Notes: generated from the sequence alone by a model not told the origin. Shown: positions 1 to 9,452, counted from the first letter of the stretch. The stretch: 60,129 bases of DNA from Clostridiales bacterium (GCA_031271295.1 JAISVZ010000036.1:1-60129), one strand, 5' to 3'. Numbers and translations are program-made.

Positions 1-163
1 GAAGAATATTTTTGAGCGCACCCGCAAAAATAGACCCTTTACTATAACTTGGTGCGCTCAAAAATGTTCTGAAGCGTCAGGTGGCACATTGCTGTGCGAT
101 ATAATTTGCGCCGAAGCCCCTCTACAACCCACCCGTGCCGGACAGCCACAAAAGCGCGGGTAA
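1..163 (-). mobile_element. Partial copy of the palindromic repeat element (end arm)
   Basis: Bases 1-118 match 12751-12868 almost base for base, and the copy continues to the terminal sequence GCGCGGGTAA at 154-163, which corresponds to the right terminus of the complete element at 12085-12913. It holds the stem TTTTTGAGCGCACC / GGTGCGCTCAAAAA (9-64) and one 38-nt module at 81-118. Only one arm is visible because the window starts inside the repeat. It lies between the window edge and rlmN, in the place where rsmB/fmt genes sit in Bacillus, so it has probably inserted in or near the upstream part of this cluster. No protein is encoded. Confidence 0.8.
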
Positions 164-291
164 CCATTGCGCCTTATTACTCAAAGGCAAACGCAATACC
201 TTTAATTTTCGGCAGCAACATGAAAAGCAGCAAAATAATCCAATGCCGCTATATTTAATACACAGAACGCCATCAAGGAGGGAACAAGCAC

Positions 292-1377
292 ATAGCCGAA
301 ATAAACGCAAATTCAAATACAAACACAAAACCAACAGCAAATAAAACCGAAAATAAAGACGACATACTTTCAATGACCCTGCCGGAGCTTAAAGCCCTAA
401 TGCAAACCGTATCCGAACCGCAATACCGAGCGGATCAAATTTTTTCATGGCTTCATGCAAAAGGCGCGGTAAATTTTTCGCAAATGACGAATATTCCCGC
501 CAAGCTTAGGGATAAACTTAATAATAAAGCGCAAATAAATTCCTGCGTTATATCGCAAAAACAGCAATCCAAAACGGACGGCACGGTAAAATACTTATTT
601 GCCGCAAATTCTACGGATTACATCGAATCCGTTGTAATGCGCCACAGCTACGGCAACTCGATTTGCGTATCCTCGCAGGTTGGCTGCGCTATGGGCTGCG
701 TGTTTTGCGCTTCGGCTCAGGGCGGGTTTGTTCGCAACTTAACAGCCGGTGAAATGCTTTCGCAGCTTTACGAAGCGGAAAAGGATTTAAATATAAAAAT
801 ATCCAACGTCGTTATAATGGGCACGGGCGAGCCGATGCTCAATTACGCGGCGGTTTTACGCTTTACCGCTCTTCTTACCGCAAAGGAGGGCAAAAATATA
901 AGCGAGAGAAGCATAACATTATCCACTTGCGGAATTGTACCTAAAATATTGGATTTAGCAAAACGCGGCGTTAAGCTGAACCTTGCCGTATCACTGCACA
1001 GCGCAAACGATTCAAAACGCGCGCAAATTATGCCCGGCGCGTCTGCCTATTCGGTGCGGGAACTTGCCGATAGTGCGGAATTTTACTTTTCCAAAACCGG
1101 ACGCAGGGTAACTTGGGAATACATGCTTTTAAACGGTATTAACGATTACGGCGAGGACGCGTTATTACTTGCAAAGTTACTAAAGGGAAAAAACACGCAT
1201 GTTAACATAATAAACTACAACAAAACAAACTCAAATTTGTTTAGCGCAAGCCGGAATACGCAAGAGTTTATCGCGCTGCTTACCCAAAACGGTATTAACG
1301 CAACGCTTCGCAAAAGTATGGGAAGCGATATCGACGGGGCGTGCGGTCAGCTAAGAGCAAAAAAAGCACAATACTAA
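292..1377 (+). CDS. rlmN: RlmN, dual-specificity 23S rRNA (A2503-C2)/tRNA (A37-C2) methyltransferase
   Basis: Radical SAM methyltransferase that makes 2-methyladenosine in 23S rRNA and some tRNAs. The protein shows the CAMGCVFC iron-sulfur motif (CxxxCxxC), the GTGEPMLN segment, and a C-terminal catalytic Cys in the GACGQL stretch. The first ATG in frame is at 373, but the family's N-terminal motif (here DILSMTLPELK) starts before it. A strong AGGAGGG (277-283) sits 8-9 nt before an in-frame ATA at 292, and no ATG, GTG or TTG lies between the stop at 256-258 and 373. I therefore place the start at ATA 292 tentatively, which adds an Asn/Thr-rich leader; the conservative start is 373. It is the first gene of the rlmN-prpC-prkC-rsgA-rpe cluster. 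Confidence 0.88.
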   Translation: MAEINANSNTNTKPTANKTENKDDILSMTLPELKALMQTVSEPQYRADQIFSWLHAKGAVNFSQMTNIPAKLRDKLNNKAQINSCVISQKQQSKTDGTVKYLFAANSTDYIESVVMRHSYGNSICVSSQVGCAMGCVFCASAQGGFVRNLTAGEMLSQLYEAEKDLNIKISNVVIMGTGEPMLNYAAVLRFTALLTAKEGKNISERSITLSTCGIVPKILDLAKRGVKLNLAVSLHSANDSKRAQIMPGASAYSVRELADSAEFYFSKTGRRVTWEYMLLNGINDYGEDALLLAKLLKGKNTHVNIINYNKTNSNLFSASRNTQEFIALLTQNGINATLRKSMGSDIDGACGQLRAKKAQY

Positions 1378-1391
1378 TAAGAGGTGAATGT

Positions 1392-2120
1392 ATGAACGCA
1401 TACGGGATTAGCGAAACCGGAATGGTTAGGGCAAACAATGAGGATTCATTTTTCTATACTGAAAATGAAATATACGGTTTGCCAAACCTTTTTATTGTCG
1501 CGGACGGCATGGGCGGTCATAAGGCGGGAGAGGTGGCAAGCGAAAAATCTATTAAGTACTTCAGGGAATACTGCGAAGCAAACGCGGCGGATTCCGGCGA
1601 AATTCTGGATTTTTTAATTGCGGCGGTAACATATTCAAACAATATGGTTTTTACGCTTTCCTGCTCCGATGACAGCTACGAGGGTATGGGTACCACGTTT
1701 TCCGTTTGCGTTTATAAAGGCGGTAAGCTCTACACCGCCCATATTGGGGATAGCCGGGTTTATGTAATAAATTCCGGTATAAACCAAATTACGGCGGATC
1801 ATACCTATGTAAACGAAATGGTTAAGCTTGGGCAAATAACCGAAGCGCAGGCAAAAACCCACCCCAGCCGGAATATGTTAACAAGGGTTTTAGGTTCTAA
1901 CCCTTCGGCGCTTATAGACGGGTATATTACGGAAATCCAAAAAAATGACAGGGTATTGCTGTGCAGCGACGGGCTTACAAATATGATTGAGGATGGGGAA
2001 ATTTTAAGTATCTGCAAAAAGAGAAGCAAAAACGAAGAAGCGGGAAAGAAGATGTTAAAAAAAGCGATGGATAACGGCGGCTTTGATAACTGTACGTTGA
2101 TATTATTTGACGCAAACTAA
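1392..2120 (+). CDS. prpC: PP2C-family Ser/Thr protein phosphatase (PrpC/Stp)
   Basis: Metal-dependent phosphatase, 242 residues, that reverses phosphorylation by the kinase encoded next to it. Visible PP2C motifs are the N-terminal RANNEDSF segment, VADGMGGH near residue 38 (metal-binding Asp and Gly), GTTFSV, HIGDSRVY, LLCSDGLTNM and the final GGFDNCT with its Asp. The start is ATG 1392 because GAGGTG sits 6 nt before it; the frame stays open further 5' but that would overlap rlmN without a ribosome site. It lies 14 nt after rlmN and 29 nt before the kinase, as in other Firmicutes, where the pair tunes cell-wall and growth signalling. Confidence 0.95.
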   Translation: MNAYGISETGMVRANNEDSFFYTENEIYGLPNLFIVADGMGGHKAGEVASEKSIKYFREYCEANAADSGEILDFLIAAVTYSNNMVFTLSCSDDSYEGMGTTFSVCVYKGGKLYTAHIGDSRVYVINSGINQITADHTYVNEMVKLGQITEAQAKTHPSRNMLTRVLGSNPSALIDGYITEIQKNDRVLLCSDGLTNMIEDGEILSICKKRSKNEEAGKKMLKKAMDNGGFDNCTLILFDAN

Positions 2121-2149
2121 AAAGTTAAATGCAAGGAGGTGCCAACCGG

Positions 2150-4312
2150 ATGATTTTAAAAGAAGGAACCGTATTTGCGGACAGATACGAAATTAAGGAT
2201 AAAATAGGGCAGGGCGGAATGTCCATAGTATATAAAGCTCTTGATACCAAGCTTAACAGAATTGTTACCTTTAAGGTTATGCGCGAGGAGTTTGCCACCG
2301 ACGAGGAATTTATAAAAAGGTTTCAAAAAGAAGCGCGTGCGGCGGCGAGTATTTCTCACCACAACCTTGTAAATATATACGATGTTGGAAACGAGGATCT
2401 AACCCACTATATAGTTATGGAATATATAGACGGGTTAACTCTTAAGGAGCTTATAAGAAAAAAGGCGCCGTTTACCAACGAAGAAACGCTGGGCGTTGCA
2501 ATACAAATAGGCGCGGCGCTGGAACACGCGCACAAAAACAATATAATCCACCGCGACATTAAGCCGCAAAATATTTTAATAACATCGGAAGGCGACGTTA
2601 AGGTTACGGATTTTGGCATAGCAAGGGCAACAACGGACGCAACGCAAACCAACACCGGCAAAACAATGGGTTCGGTGCATTATTTTTCGCCGGAACAGGC
2701 GCGCGGCGGCTATACGGATTGGAAGAGCGACATTTACTCTTTGGGAATTGTAATGTATGAAATGGCAACCGGCGAAATTCCCTACGACGGCGATACTCCC
2801 GTGGCTATTGCGCTAAAGCATATTAACGAAGATATTCCGGATATTAAAAAGTTAAACCCGGTTGTTTCCGAAAGTTTGGTTAAAATCATTGAAAAAGCGA
2901 CGGAAAAATCCTCCGCGCAAAGATACCAAACTATGGAGAGCATGAGTAACGATTTAAAACGCGCTTTGACAAATACCACAGGGGATTTTGTTACTGCGGC
3001 CGGTCAGGAAAGCAAATTTTCGGAAACGGCAAGCTTTACCGACGCCGATATGGCGGCAATACGCGAGGACGCAAGGGCAATTTTCTTTAACGAAGGTATA
3101 GAGGACGACGAAGAAGAGGATTACGACGATAACTACGAAGATGATTACGAGGACGACGACGGGGATTATGCCGAAGAAGAGGATTACGACGAGGACTACG
3201 ACGAAAACTTTCCGGAGCGCACCCGCGAACAGCGAAGCGCCGAACGCAAAATAATTATTGCGGCGGTGGTAACGTCTTTTGCTATAATAATTCTTATTAG
3301 CGCCATAGTTTACCGTTTGTTTATCCGCAAGGAGCCGCCCGCCGCCGTTATGGTTAGCGTGCCGAACGTGGTTGGGGAAAATATTGATGTTGCAAAGGAA
3401 AAGTACAAGGCGGATAAAATAAGCATAGTAGTTGACGAATGGGAATTTTCAGACGAATTTGAAGACGGCATAATTTTACGCCAGCTAACCGAGGTTGGTT
3501 CGGAAATTAAGGAAAACGATTATTTATATGTTGTTGTAAGCCAAGGAACGGATAAGGTGGAAGTTCCGAATTTTACGCTAATAACTCTGGACAGGCTTAA
3601 CGAAATTTACGAAGAGCAGCAGCCTTTGGCGGTAAAAATAGAGGACGTTTATTCCGAGGATACACCTATAGACGTTATTGTTAGGCAGGAGCCGGAACCG
3701 GGCGACCTTGTTGCGCCGGGCACAATTATAACCGCGTATGTAAGCATCGGGCCGGAAATTAAATATGTAAGCGTGCCGGATTTATTGGGCAAAACTCAAA
3801 CCGAAGCCGAGCTGCTTTTAAAGGATTTGGGCTTTCAAAGGGGTTCTGTGCTTTCAAGCCCCAGCAGTTTATATCCGCAAGGGCAGGTTGTTTCGCAAAC
3901 AGTTGAGGACGGCAGAGAAATGCCGGTAGGGTCGGTTGTGGGCTTTACCGTTTCGGAAGGGGCTCCCCCGCAGCCGGAAGAAATTGAACCTGTTGAAGAA
4001 ACGCCGCCGGAGCCGGGTTCGGACCTTACCGCGCCGGTTGAGCAGCCCCCTGCGGCGGAAGTTAAAACGCGCCCGGTAGTCTTTACATTGGTAAACGTTC
4101 CGGAAGGAATGGAAATGGTTGAATACCGTATTGTTAAATGGGGCGCGGATATATTGGCGGAAACTGTTTCGCACGATACCGTGCCGGTGGCGGATTTCCC
4201 AAAAGCGTTCGACCTTACGGGTGCAGGGCAGGTGGAATTTACATTTTCAATATTTGTGGACGGCGCGTGGAGAGTGCAGGGCAAGGAAGTTATAAATTTC
4301 GACGAGGAATAG
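2150..4312 (+). CDS. prkC: PASTA-domain Ser/Thr protein kinase (PrkC/StkP type)
   Basis: Membrane kinase of 720 residues that senses peptidoglycan fragments or lipid II through extracellular PASTA domains. Kinase domain about 8-275: glycine loop GQGGMS, lysine in VTFKVM, HRDIKPQN near 134, DFGIA near 156. A very acidic Asp/Glu/Tyr linker occupies about 315-362, then one membrane span (about 367-392), then three PASTA repeats (about 400-602), then a Pro/Glu-rich linker and a C-terminal domain of about 75 residues that I do not recognise. The start is ATG 2150, which follows AAGGAGGTG; the ATG at 2129 lies upstream of that site. The unusually acidic juxtamembrane stretch replaces the usual basic or Thr-rich one. 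Confidence 0.95.
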   Translation: MILKEGTVFADRYEIKDKIGQGGMSIVYKALDTKLNRIVTFKVMREEFATDEEFIKRFQKEARAAASISHHNLVNIYDVGNEDLTHYIVMEYIDGLTLKELIRKKAPFTNEETLGVAIQIGAALEHAHKNNIIHRDIKPQNILITSEGDVKVTDFGIARATTDATQTNTGKTMGSVHYFSPEQARGGYTDWKSDIYSLGIVMYEMATGEIPYDGDTPVAIALKHINEDIPDIKKLNPVVSESLVKIIEKATEKSSAQRYQTMESMSNDLKRALTNTTGDFVTAAGQESKFSETASFTDADMAAIREDARAIFFNEGIEDDEEEDYDDNYEDDYEDDDGDYAEEEDYDEDYDENFPERTREQRSAERKIIIAAVVTSFAIIILISAIVYRLFIRKEPPAAVMVSVPNVVGENIDVAKEKYKADKISIVVDEWEFSDEFEDGIILRQLTEVGSEIKENDYLYVVVSQGTDKVEVPNFTLITLDRLNEIYEEQQPLAVKIEDVYSEDTPIDVIVRQEPEPGDLVAPGTIITAYVSIGPEIKYVSVPDLLGKTQTEAELLLKDLGFQRGSVLSSPSSLYPQGQVVSQTVEDGREMPVGSVVGFTVSEGAPPQPEEIEPVEETPPEPGSDLTAPVEQPPAAEVKTRPVVFTLVNVPEGMEMVEYRIVKWGADILAETVSHDTVPVADFPKAFDLTGAGQVEFTFSIFVDGAWRVQGKEVINFDEE

Positions 4313-4409
4313 AACTTGCGCTATACGCAAATAGGGTTAACCAAATGCAATACGCAAGCTGTGGTAAATCGCAGACTTTGCGCGTGCAAAAAAGCAAACG
4401 AGGTGTTTA

Positions 4410-5285
4410 ATGCTTTATGGAAGAATAATAAAGGGTGTAGGCGGGAGTTATTTTGTTAAAACCGGCGCGGACACATACACCTGTAACGCCGCCGGAGTTT
4501 TCCGGAACAAAAAAATAACTCCGGTAATAGGTGATATGTGCGGCTTGGAGGTATCGGACGAATGTGCCAAAACCGGAACTATAGTTGAAATTTTGCAGCG
4601 CAGGAACGAAATTATTCGCCCGCGGGTTTCCAATATAGATCAAATTATTATTGTAATGGCGGCGGACGAACCAAAGCTCGACATTAATATGCTGGACAGA
4701 TACCTTGTAATTTTAGCGAACGGCAACTTTGACGTAATAATTTGCATAAATAAAAGCGACTTAACGGAGGAAAACGCCATAGTCTGCGTAAAAGAGCGCT
4801 ACGAAAGCATAGGTTATAAGGTTATTGTAATGAGCGCCGGTAAAAACGAGGGAACAAACCGGCTGTCGGATGTTCTGAAAAATAAGGTAAGCGCGTTTGC
4901 CGGGCCGTCCGGAGTGGGTAAATCCAGCATTGTAAATTTACTTTCGGGCGTTCAAATTATGGAAACGGGTACTCTCAGCAAAAAAATATCCAGAGGCAAG
5001 CACACAACTCGTCATGTGGAATTTTTGGCGCTTGATGAAAACACCTATGTTTTGGATACGCCGGGTTTTACCTCGTTAACCTTCGACGGTATTGAGGCGG
5101 ATAACCTTCAGGATTGCTTTTATGAGTTTAAACAATATTTGGGCAAATGCGCGTTTCGAAACTGCGCGCACCAAAACGAACCGGGCTGCGCGGTTAAAGC
5201 GGAGGTTGGCGGTAAAATAGATGAAAACCGCTACAATAATTATTTAAGCTTTTTTTCCGAAATAAAAAACGGTAAGGAAAGATAA
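4410..5285 (+). CDS. rsgA: RsgA, small-subunit-dependent ribosomal GTPase
   Basis: Circularly permuted GTPase that proofreads late 30S maturation. The order of motifs is diagnostic: the guanine-specificity motif NKSD (about 113-116) precedes the P-loop GPSGVGKS (about 164-171) and DTPGF. An N-terminal OB fold comes first and a C-terminal zinc knuckle last (Cys, Cys, His and Cys in the CAFRNCAH...PGC stretch, about 247-262). At 291 residues it has the usual length. ATG 4410 follows GAGGTG with suitable spacing. It follows the kinase gene by about 100 nt in the conserved order. Confidence 0.96.
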   Translation: MLYGRIIKGVGGSYFVKTGADTYTCNAAGVFRNKKITPVIGDMCGLEVSDECAKTGTIVEILQRRNEIIRPRVSNIDQIIIVMAADEPKLDINMLDRYLVILANGNFDVIICINKSDLTEENAIVCVKERYESIGYKVIVMSAGKNEGTNRLSDVLKNKVSAFAGPSGVGKSSIVNLLSGVQIMETGTLSKKISRGKHTTRHVEFLALDENTYVLDTPGFTSLTFDGIEADNLQDCFYEFKQYLGKCAFRNCAHQNEPGCAVKAEVGGKIDENRYNNYLSFFSEIKNGKER

Positions 5286-5363
5286 ACGCAAGGTAGGGTA
5301 AGTGAAGTAAAATACAATAAGTTTTGTTGATGAAAGATGAAACGCACTTTGGGAGGTATTTTA

Positions 5364-6044
5364 ATGTTAAAGCTTGCTCCGTCCATACTTGCGGCGGATT
5401 TTGCTTGTTTGGGGGATAATATATCGCAGGCAGTAGAGGGCGGTGCGCAATACATACATGTTGACGTTATGGATGGGCGCTTTGTAAATAACTTGTCTGT
5501 TGGCGAAGCGGTTGTAAGCAGTATAAGCAAAATGGCAATTATAAAGGAAAAGCAAACCGTACTCGACGTTCACCTTATGGTGCAGCGTCCTTATGATTTT
5601 ATAGAAAGCTTTGCAAATGCCGGTGCGGATATTATTAATTTCCATCTGGAAGCCGAAGGAAACCCTTTCGAAATTATCAAAAAAATAAAAGGGCTTGGCA
5701 AAAGGGCGGCAATAACAATTAAGCCGGAAACTCCGGCGCGTGAGGTTTTTAAATATTTAAGCGAGGTTGGTATGGTTCTTGTAATGTCCGTTGAGCCGGG
5801 TTTTGGCGGGCAAAAAATAATGGATAGCTGTTTGGAAAAGGCAAAGGTAATTTCGGAATATATTAAGGCAAATAATTTGGATGTTGATATAGAAATGGAC
5901 GGCGGCATTACAATTGGCAACGTTAAAAAGGTAATAAATTGCGGCGTTAACGTTGTGGTATCAGGTTCTGAGGTTTTCCGAAACGTAGATTATGATATAA
6001 AAGGCGCTGTAGCCGCTTTTTTTAAGGAGTTTGGAGGTAATTAA
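5364..6044 (+). CDS. rpe: Ribulose-phosphate 3-epimerase
   Basis: Interconverts ribulose 5-phosphate and xylulose 5-phosphate in the pentose phosphate pathway. The 226-residue TIM barrel carries LAPSILAADF, the metal-site HVDVMDGRFVNN, VHLMV, SVEPGFGGQ and EMDGGI motifs. The start is ATG 5364 after GGGAGG; an upstream in-frame ATG at 5337 lacks a site. The stop overlaps the first base of the ABC ATPase start by one nucleotide, indicating coupled translation. In Bacillus the next gene is thiN, which is not found here. Confidence 0.96.
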   Translation: MLKLAPSILAADFACLGDNISQAVEGGAQYIHVDVMDGRFVNNLSVGEAVVSSISKMAIIKEKQTVLDVHLMVQRPYDFIESFANAGADIINFHLEAEGNPFEIIKKIKGLGKRAAITIKPETPAREVFKYLSEVGMVLVMSVEPGFGGQKIMDSCLEKAKVISEYIKANNLDVDIEMDGGITIGNVKKVINCGVNVVVSGSEVFRNVDYDIKGAVAAFFKEFGGN

Positions 6045-6757
6045 TGATTTCAGTTAAGAACATTACTAAAAAATACGCAAAGCAAGCGGCTTGCGATAAT
6101 GTAAGCTTAAATGTAAAACCGGGCGAAATAGGGGTTTTGCTTGGGCCTAACGGCGCGGGAAAATCCACACTTATTAAATCCGTTTGCGGTTTGCTTAAGT
6201 ATGATGGCGAAATTACGGTTAACGGTTTTAACAACCGCAGCATCGAAGCAAAGCGTATTTTAGGTTACGTGCCGGAATTTCCTTCGCTTTACCCCATGCT
6301 TACGGTTTGGGAGCATTTAGAGTTTATAGCAAGGGCTTACCGTTTGGAAAACTGGGAAAATTTCGCGGACGAATTATTATTGCGTTTTGATATGGCGGAT
6401 AAGAAAAAAAAGCTCGGCAAGGAGCTTTCAAAAGGTATGCAGCAAAAGGTGAGCGTATGCTGCGCACTTGTTACCGCGCCGCAAGCAGTTGTGTTTGACG
6501 AACCGCTTGTGGGGCTCGACCCTCACGGTATAAGGGAGCTTAAAACCGTAATTACGGATTTAAAAACCGAGGGCAAAGCGATACTTATAAGCACACATAT
6601 GATTGAAAGTATGGAAGAGAACTGGGATATAACATTTATTATGAAAAACGGGCGGATAGTAAGGGAAATACGCCGGGAAGATGGGCTTTTATCAAAATTG
6701 GAGGATATTTATTTTTCCATAACCGAGAGTGAAGGCGAAACGGGGGAAAGTAAATGA
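6044..6757 (+). CDS. ABC transporter ATP-binding protein (exporter type)
   Basis: ATPase subunit of 237 residues. Walker A GPNGAGKS near 33-40, signature LSKGMQQK near 128, Walker B AVVFDEP, and the switch His in ISTHMIES. This resembles ATPases of ABC-2 exporters with a short C-terminal tail. It starts within the rpe stop and its own last four bases overlap the next start (ATGA), so rpe, this gene and the permease are probably cotranscribed. The substrate cannot be inferred. Confidence 0.93.
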   Translation: MISVKNITKKYAKQAACDNVSLNVKPGEIGVLLGPNGAGKSTLIKSVCGLLKYDGEITVNGFNNRSIEAKRILGYVPEFPSLYPMLTVWEHLEFIARAYRLENWENFADELLLRFDMADKKKKLGKELSKGMQQKVSVCCALVTAPQAVVFDEPLVGLDPHGIRELKTVITDLKTEGKAILISTHMIESMEENWDITFIMKNGRIVREIRREDGLLSKLEDIYFSITESEGETGESK

Positions 6758-8379
6758 ACGCACTTGCGTATATAATTACCCGAAGCGCTAAAAACAAACT
6801 CTTCGAGCTTAGGCGTAAACCCGCGCTGTTAACGCTTTACGCGGTTTTGTTATTCTTCCTCGTTTTTTTTATTGCGGTTTCGCCTCGAACTAACCGGGGC
6901 GCAGATGAGTATACCGATATTTTGTGGCTTAAAGGGATAGTTATTCTTTTAACCGCCTTTGCGTCGGTTCCGTCTATAATGCAGGGTTTTGCTCAAGGGA
7001 GCACGCTATTCGGGATGCATGACGTTAACTTTTTGTTCGTTTCCCCCGTAAGCGGGCAGAAAATACTTATATACGGCATTTTCGGTTATTTAAAAAACCT
7101 TGCGTATTCGGGTATTTTTCTGTTATTTCAAAGCGCTTCTATAAGCCAAGCCTTTGGCGTGGGTGCGGGCGCGATAACTGTCATTTATTTTTGCTTCGTT
7201 TTTTGCGCGGTTACATCGTTGGTGCTTGGTATTTTCGTTTACTCGCTAACAAACGGGAATGAAAAAAGAAAAAACATTGCCAAAACGATTCTGCTTTTAA
7301 TGCTTCTTCCCGCCGCAATTTCTCTTGTTTTTAGTTTAAACGCGGCAAATTGGAATTTTTCCGCCGGTGCTTTAATTTTTCTATCTTCGCCTGTTCTTTC
7401 GTTTACTCCGGTTTTTGGCTGGGTTTCGGCGGCGGCAATTGGTTTTATACAGGGAAGTTTAAGTACCGGGTTTTTATTTATTTTTCTGTTGGTATTAAGC
7501 GCGGCTGTAATGCTTATTGCGCTTTTCCGCAAAACTCCGGATTATTACGAGGACGCTATGGCGGTATCCGAAACGCTCTTCGAACGCAAACGCAACTTGG
7601 CGGAGGGCAATATTAACAACATGGAAACGGCGGCAAGCCGCAAAACCAAAACGCGAGTTAAGGCAACGGGAATTAGAGGAGCGGGCGCGTCAGCGTTTTT
7701 TTACAAGCATGTTAGGGAATCCTTCAGGGCAAACCGGTTCGGGCTTTGGGGGTTATCTTCGGTTTTTCTTGTTGTCGGGTTTTTGGTTTATTATCTTTTT
7801 ATGGGGCAAGTTACCGGCGGCGGGGAAAAAAGCGTACAATTTATAACCACGCTTGCCGTTATGATGTGGTCGCAGTTATTTTTAATCGGCCAAGGACGCG
7901 GAATTAGAGAAACCTTTAGCCACTACATTTTTATGGTTCCGGAAAACCCGTTTAAAAAAATTGTATGGATTAGTTTAGAAGTTATGCTTAAGGTAATTGG
8001 CGAAAGCATTGTGGTTTTTGCGCTTATCTGTACGATAGGCGGTGAGAGCTATCTGCTTGGAGCGGCTGCTGCGATAGCGTTTTCGGCGTTTTCCTTTATG
8101 ATTGTGGCGCTTAATTTTGTTTCGTTTCGCTTTACCGGAAGTGATATAAACGCCGGGCTTTTAATTATGCTTTATATGTTTGGCATAATATTAATTATGG
8201 TGCCGGGGATAATTGCCGCAGTGGTTGCCGGAGTTTTGTTTCCGGAATTTGGGCTGTATTTGCCAATTGCGGCTTTAACGGCGTGGGAAATTGCGATAGC
8301 TCTTGTGTGCTTTTTCTTGTCACGCTCTGTTTTGCATAACTGCGATATGGTTGTTGCAAGGCAAGTTGGGCAGAGGTAA
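6754..8379 (+). CDS. ABC exporter membrane subunit (ABC_export-like)
   Basis: 541-residue protein with about a dozen hydrophobic segments in two halves, separated by a hydrophilic loop at about 265-315 that contains the DYYEDAM stretch typical of putative Firmicute ABC exporters paired with a single ATPase. The ATGA overlap with the ATPase gene supports partnership. No substrate gene is adjacent. The gene ends 35 nt before pheS. Confidence 0.85.
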   Translation: MNALAYIITRSAKNKLFELRRKPALLTLYAVLLFFLVFFIAVSPRTNRGADEYTDILWLKGIVILLTAFASVPSIMQGFAQGSTLFGMHDVNFLFVSPVSGQKILIYGIFGYLKNLAYSGIFLLFQSASISQAFGVGAGAITVIYFCFVFCAVTSLVLGIFVYSLTNGNEKRKNIAKTILLLMLLPAAISLVFSLNAANWNFSAGALIFLSSPVLSFTPVFGWVSAAAIGFIQGSLSTGFLFIFLLVLSAAVMLIALFRKTPDYYEDAMAVSETLFERKRNLAEGNINNMETAASRKTKTRVKATGIRGAGASAFFYKHVRESFRANRFGLWGLSSVFLVVGFLVYYLFMGQVTGGGEKSVQFITTLAVMMWSQLFLIGQGRGIRETFSHYIFMVPENPFKKIVWISLEVMLKVIGESIVVFALICTIGGESYLLGAAAAIAFSAFSFMIVALNFVSFRFTGSDINAGLLIMLYMFGIILIMVPGIIAAVVAGVLFPEFGLYLPIAALTAWEIAIALVCFFLSRSVLHNCDMVVARQVGQR

Positions 8380-8414
8380 ATTGAAAGAAAAAATGAAAAA
8401 CGGAGGAATAAAAG

Positions 8415-9452
8415 TTGAAAGAAAAATTAAATACCCTGCTAACCGAGGGAATAAAACGAATTACGGAATCTAAAAACGAATCCGAACTGCAAAAAACCAA
8501 AACTGAGCTGCTTGGAAAGCAAGGTTCGCTTACCGAAATTTTAAAGGAAATGCCGCGCCTTGACGTATCGCTTCGCCCGGAAATAGGCAGCCTTGTTAAC
8601 CGGCTGAAGGATAAATTTACGGAGCTTATTGATTCGCGCAGGGAAGAGATAAAAATAAAGGAATCGGAAATATCGCCTTATTTCGATTGTACCGTGCCCG
8701 GTATCAAACCCATAAGCGGCGGTTTGCACCCGATAACGCAAATGTGCTACGATTTAAACGACGCTTTCCGTTCAATGGGGTTTGAAGTTTTTCAGGAAAA
8801 CGAGATATCCAGCGAACTTTACGCTTTCGATAACCTCAATTTCCCGCCGGATCATCCCGCAAGGGAAAGTATGGATACCTATTGGCTTAAAGGGCACGAT
8901 ACCGGAAGCGGCGGAAGCCGGCTGTGCCTGCGCCCGCATCTTACCGGCGGAAGCGTTAGGTATATGCAAACGCATAAACCGCCGTACAGGTTTGTTTATC
9001 CGGGCCGCGTGTTTCGTAACGAAACAACGGACGCAAGGCACGAGCGGGCGTTTTTCCAGTACGAGGCACTTATTGTGCAGGAGGATTTTACGTTTTCGTC
9101 CGGCAAGGTTATGATAAAGAGCATCTTGTCAAAAGTATTTGGCAAGGACGTTCCGGTTAGAATGCGCCAGGGCTTTTTCCCGTTTGTGGAGCCGGGTTTT
9201 GAAATAGATATGGGCTGCCTTGTTTGCGGCGGTAAAGGATGCAGTGTTTGCAAAAATGTTGGCTGGATTGAAATTATGCCCGGCGGAACGCCGCACCCTA
9301 ACGTTTTACTTGCCGCAGGGGTTGATCCGGAAATTTACACGGGTTTTTACGTAAACATCGGCTTAGACCGCCTTGTTATGATGCGCTACGGCGTGGATGA
9401 CGTAAGGCTGTTTAACAGCGCGGATTTAAGATTTTTAAGCCAATTTAACTAA
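8415..9452 (+). CDS. pheS: Phenylalanyl-tRNA synthetase alpha subunit
   Basis: Catalytic alpha subunit of the alpha2-beta2 enzyme that charges tRNA-Phe; 345 residues, normal length. An N-terminal coiled coil (about 1-85) contacts tRNA; the class II core follows with the FPPDHPARE motif, RPHLT, the motif 2 FRNETTDARHE segment and the C-terminal GLDRLVMMRYG (motif 3). The start is a TTG at 8415, with GGAGG 8 nt upstream. pheT follows after a short GC-rich hairpin. Confidence 0.97.
   Translation: MKEKLNTLLTEGIKRITESKNESELQKTKTELLGKQGSLTEILKEMPRLDVSLRPEIGSLVNRLKDKFTELIDSRREEIKIKESEISPYFDCTVPGIKPISGGLHPITQMCYDLNDAFRSMGFEVFQENEISSELYAFDNLNFPPDHPARESMDTYWLKGHDTGSGGSRLCLRPHLTGGSVRYMQTHKPPYRFVYPGRVFRNETTDARHERAFFQYEALIVQEDFTFSSGKVMIKSILSKVFGKDVPVRMRQGFFPFVEPGFEIDMGCLVCGGKGCSVCKNVGWIEIMPGGTPHPNVLLAAGVDPEIYTGFYVNIGLDRLVMMRYGVDDVRLFNSADLRFLSQFN

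Noticed and set aside
8380-8414. A T-box leader upstream of pheS
   Set aside because: Only 35 nt separate it from the preceding gene; there is no room for specifier and antiterminator structures.
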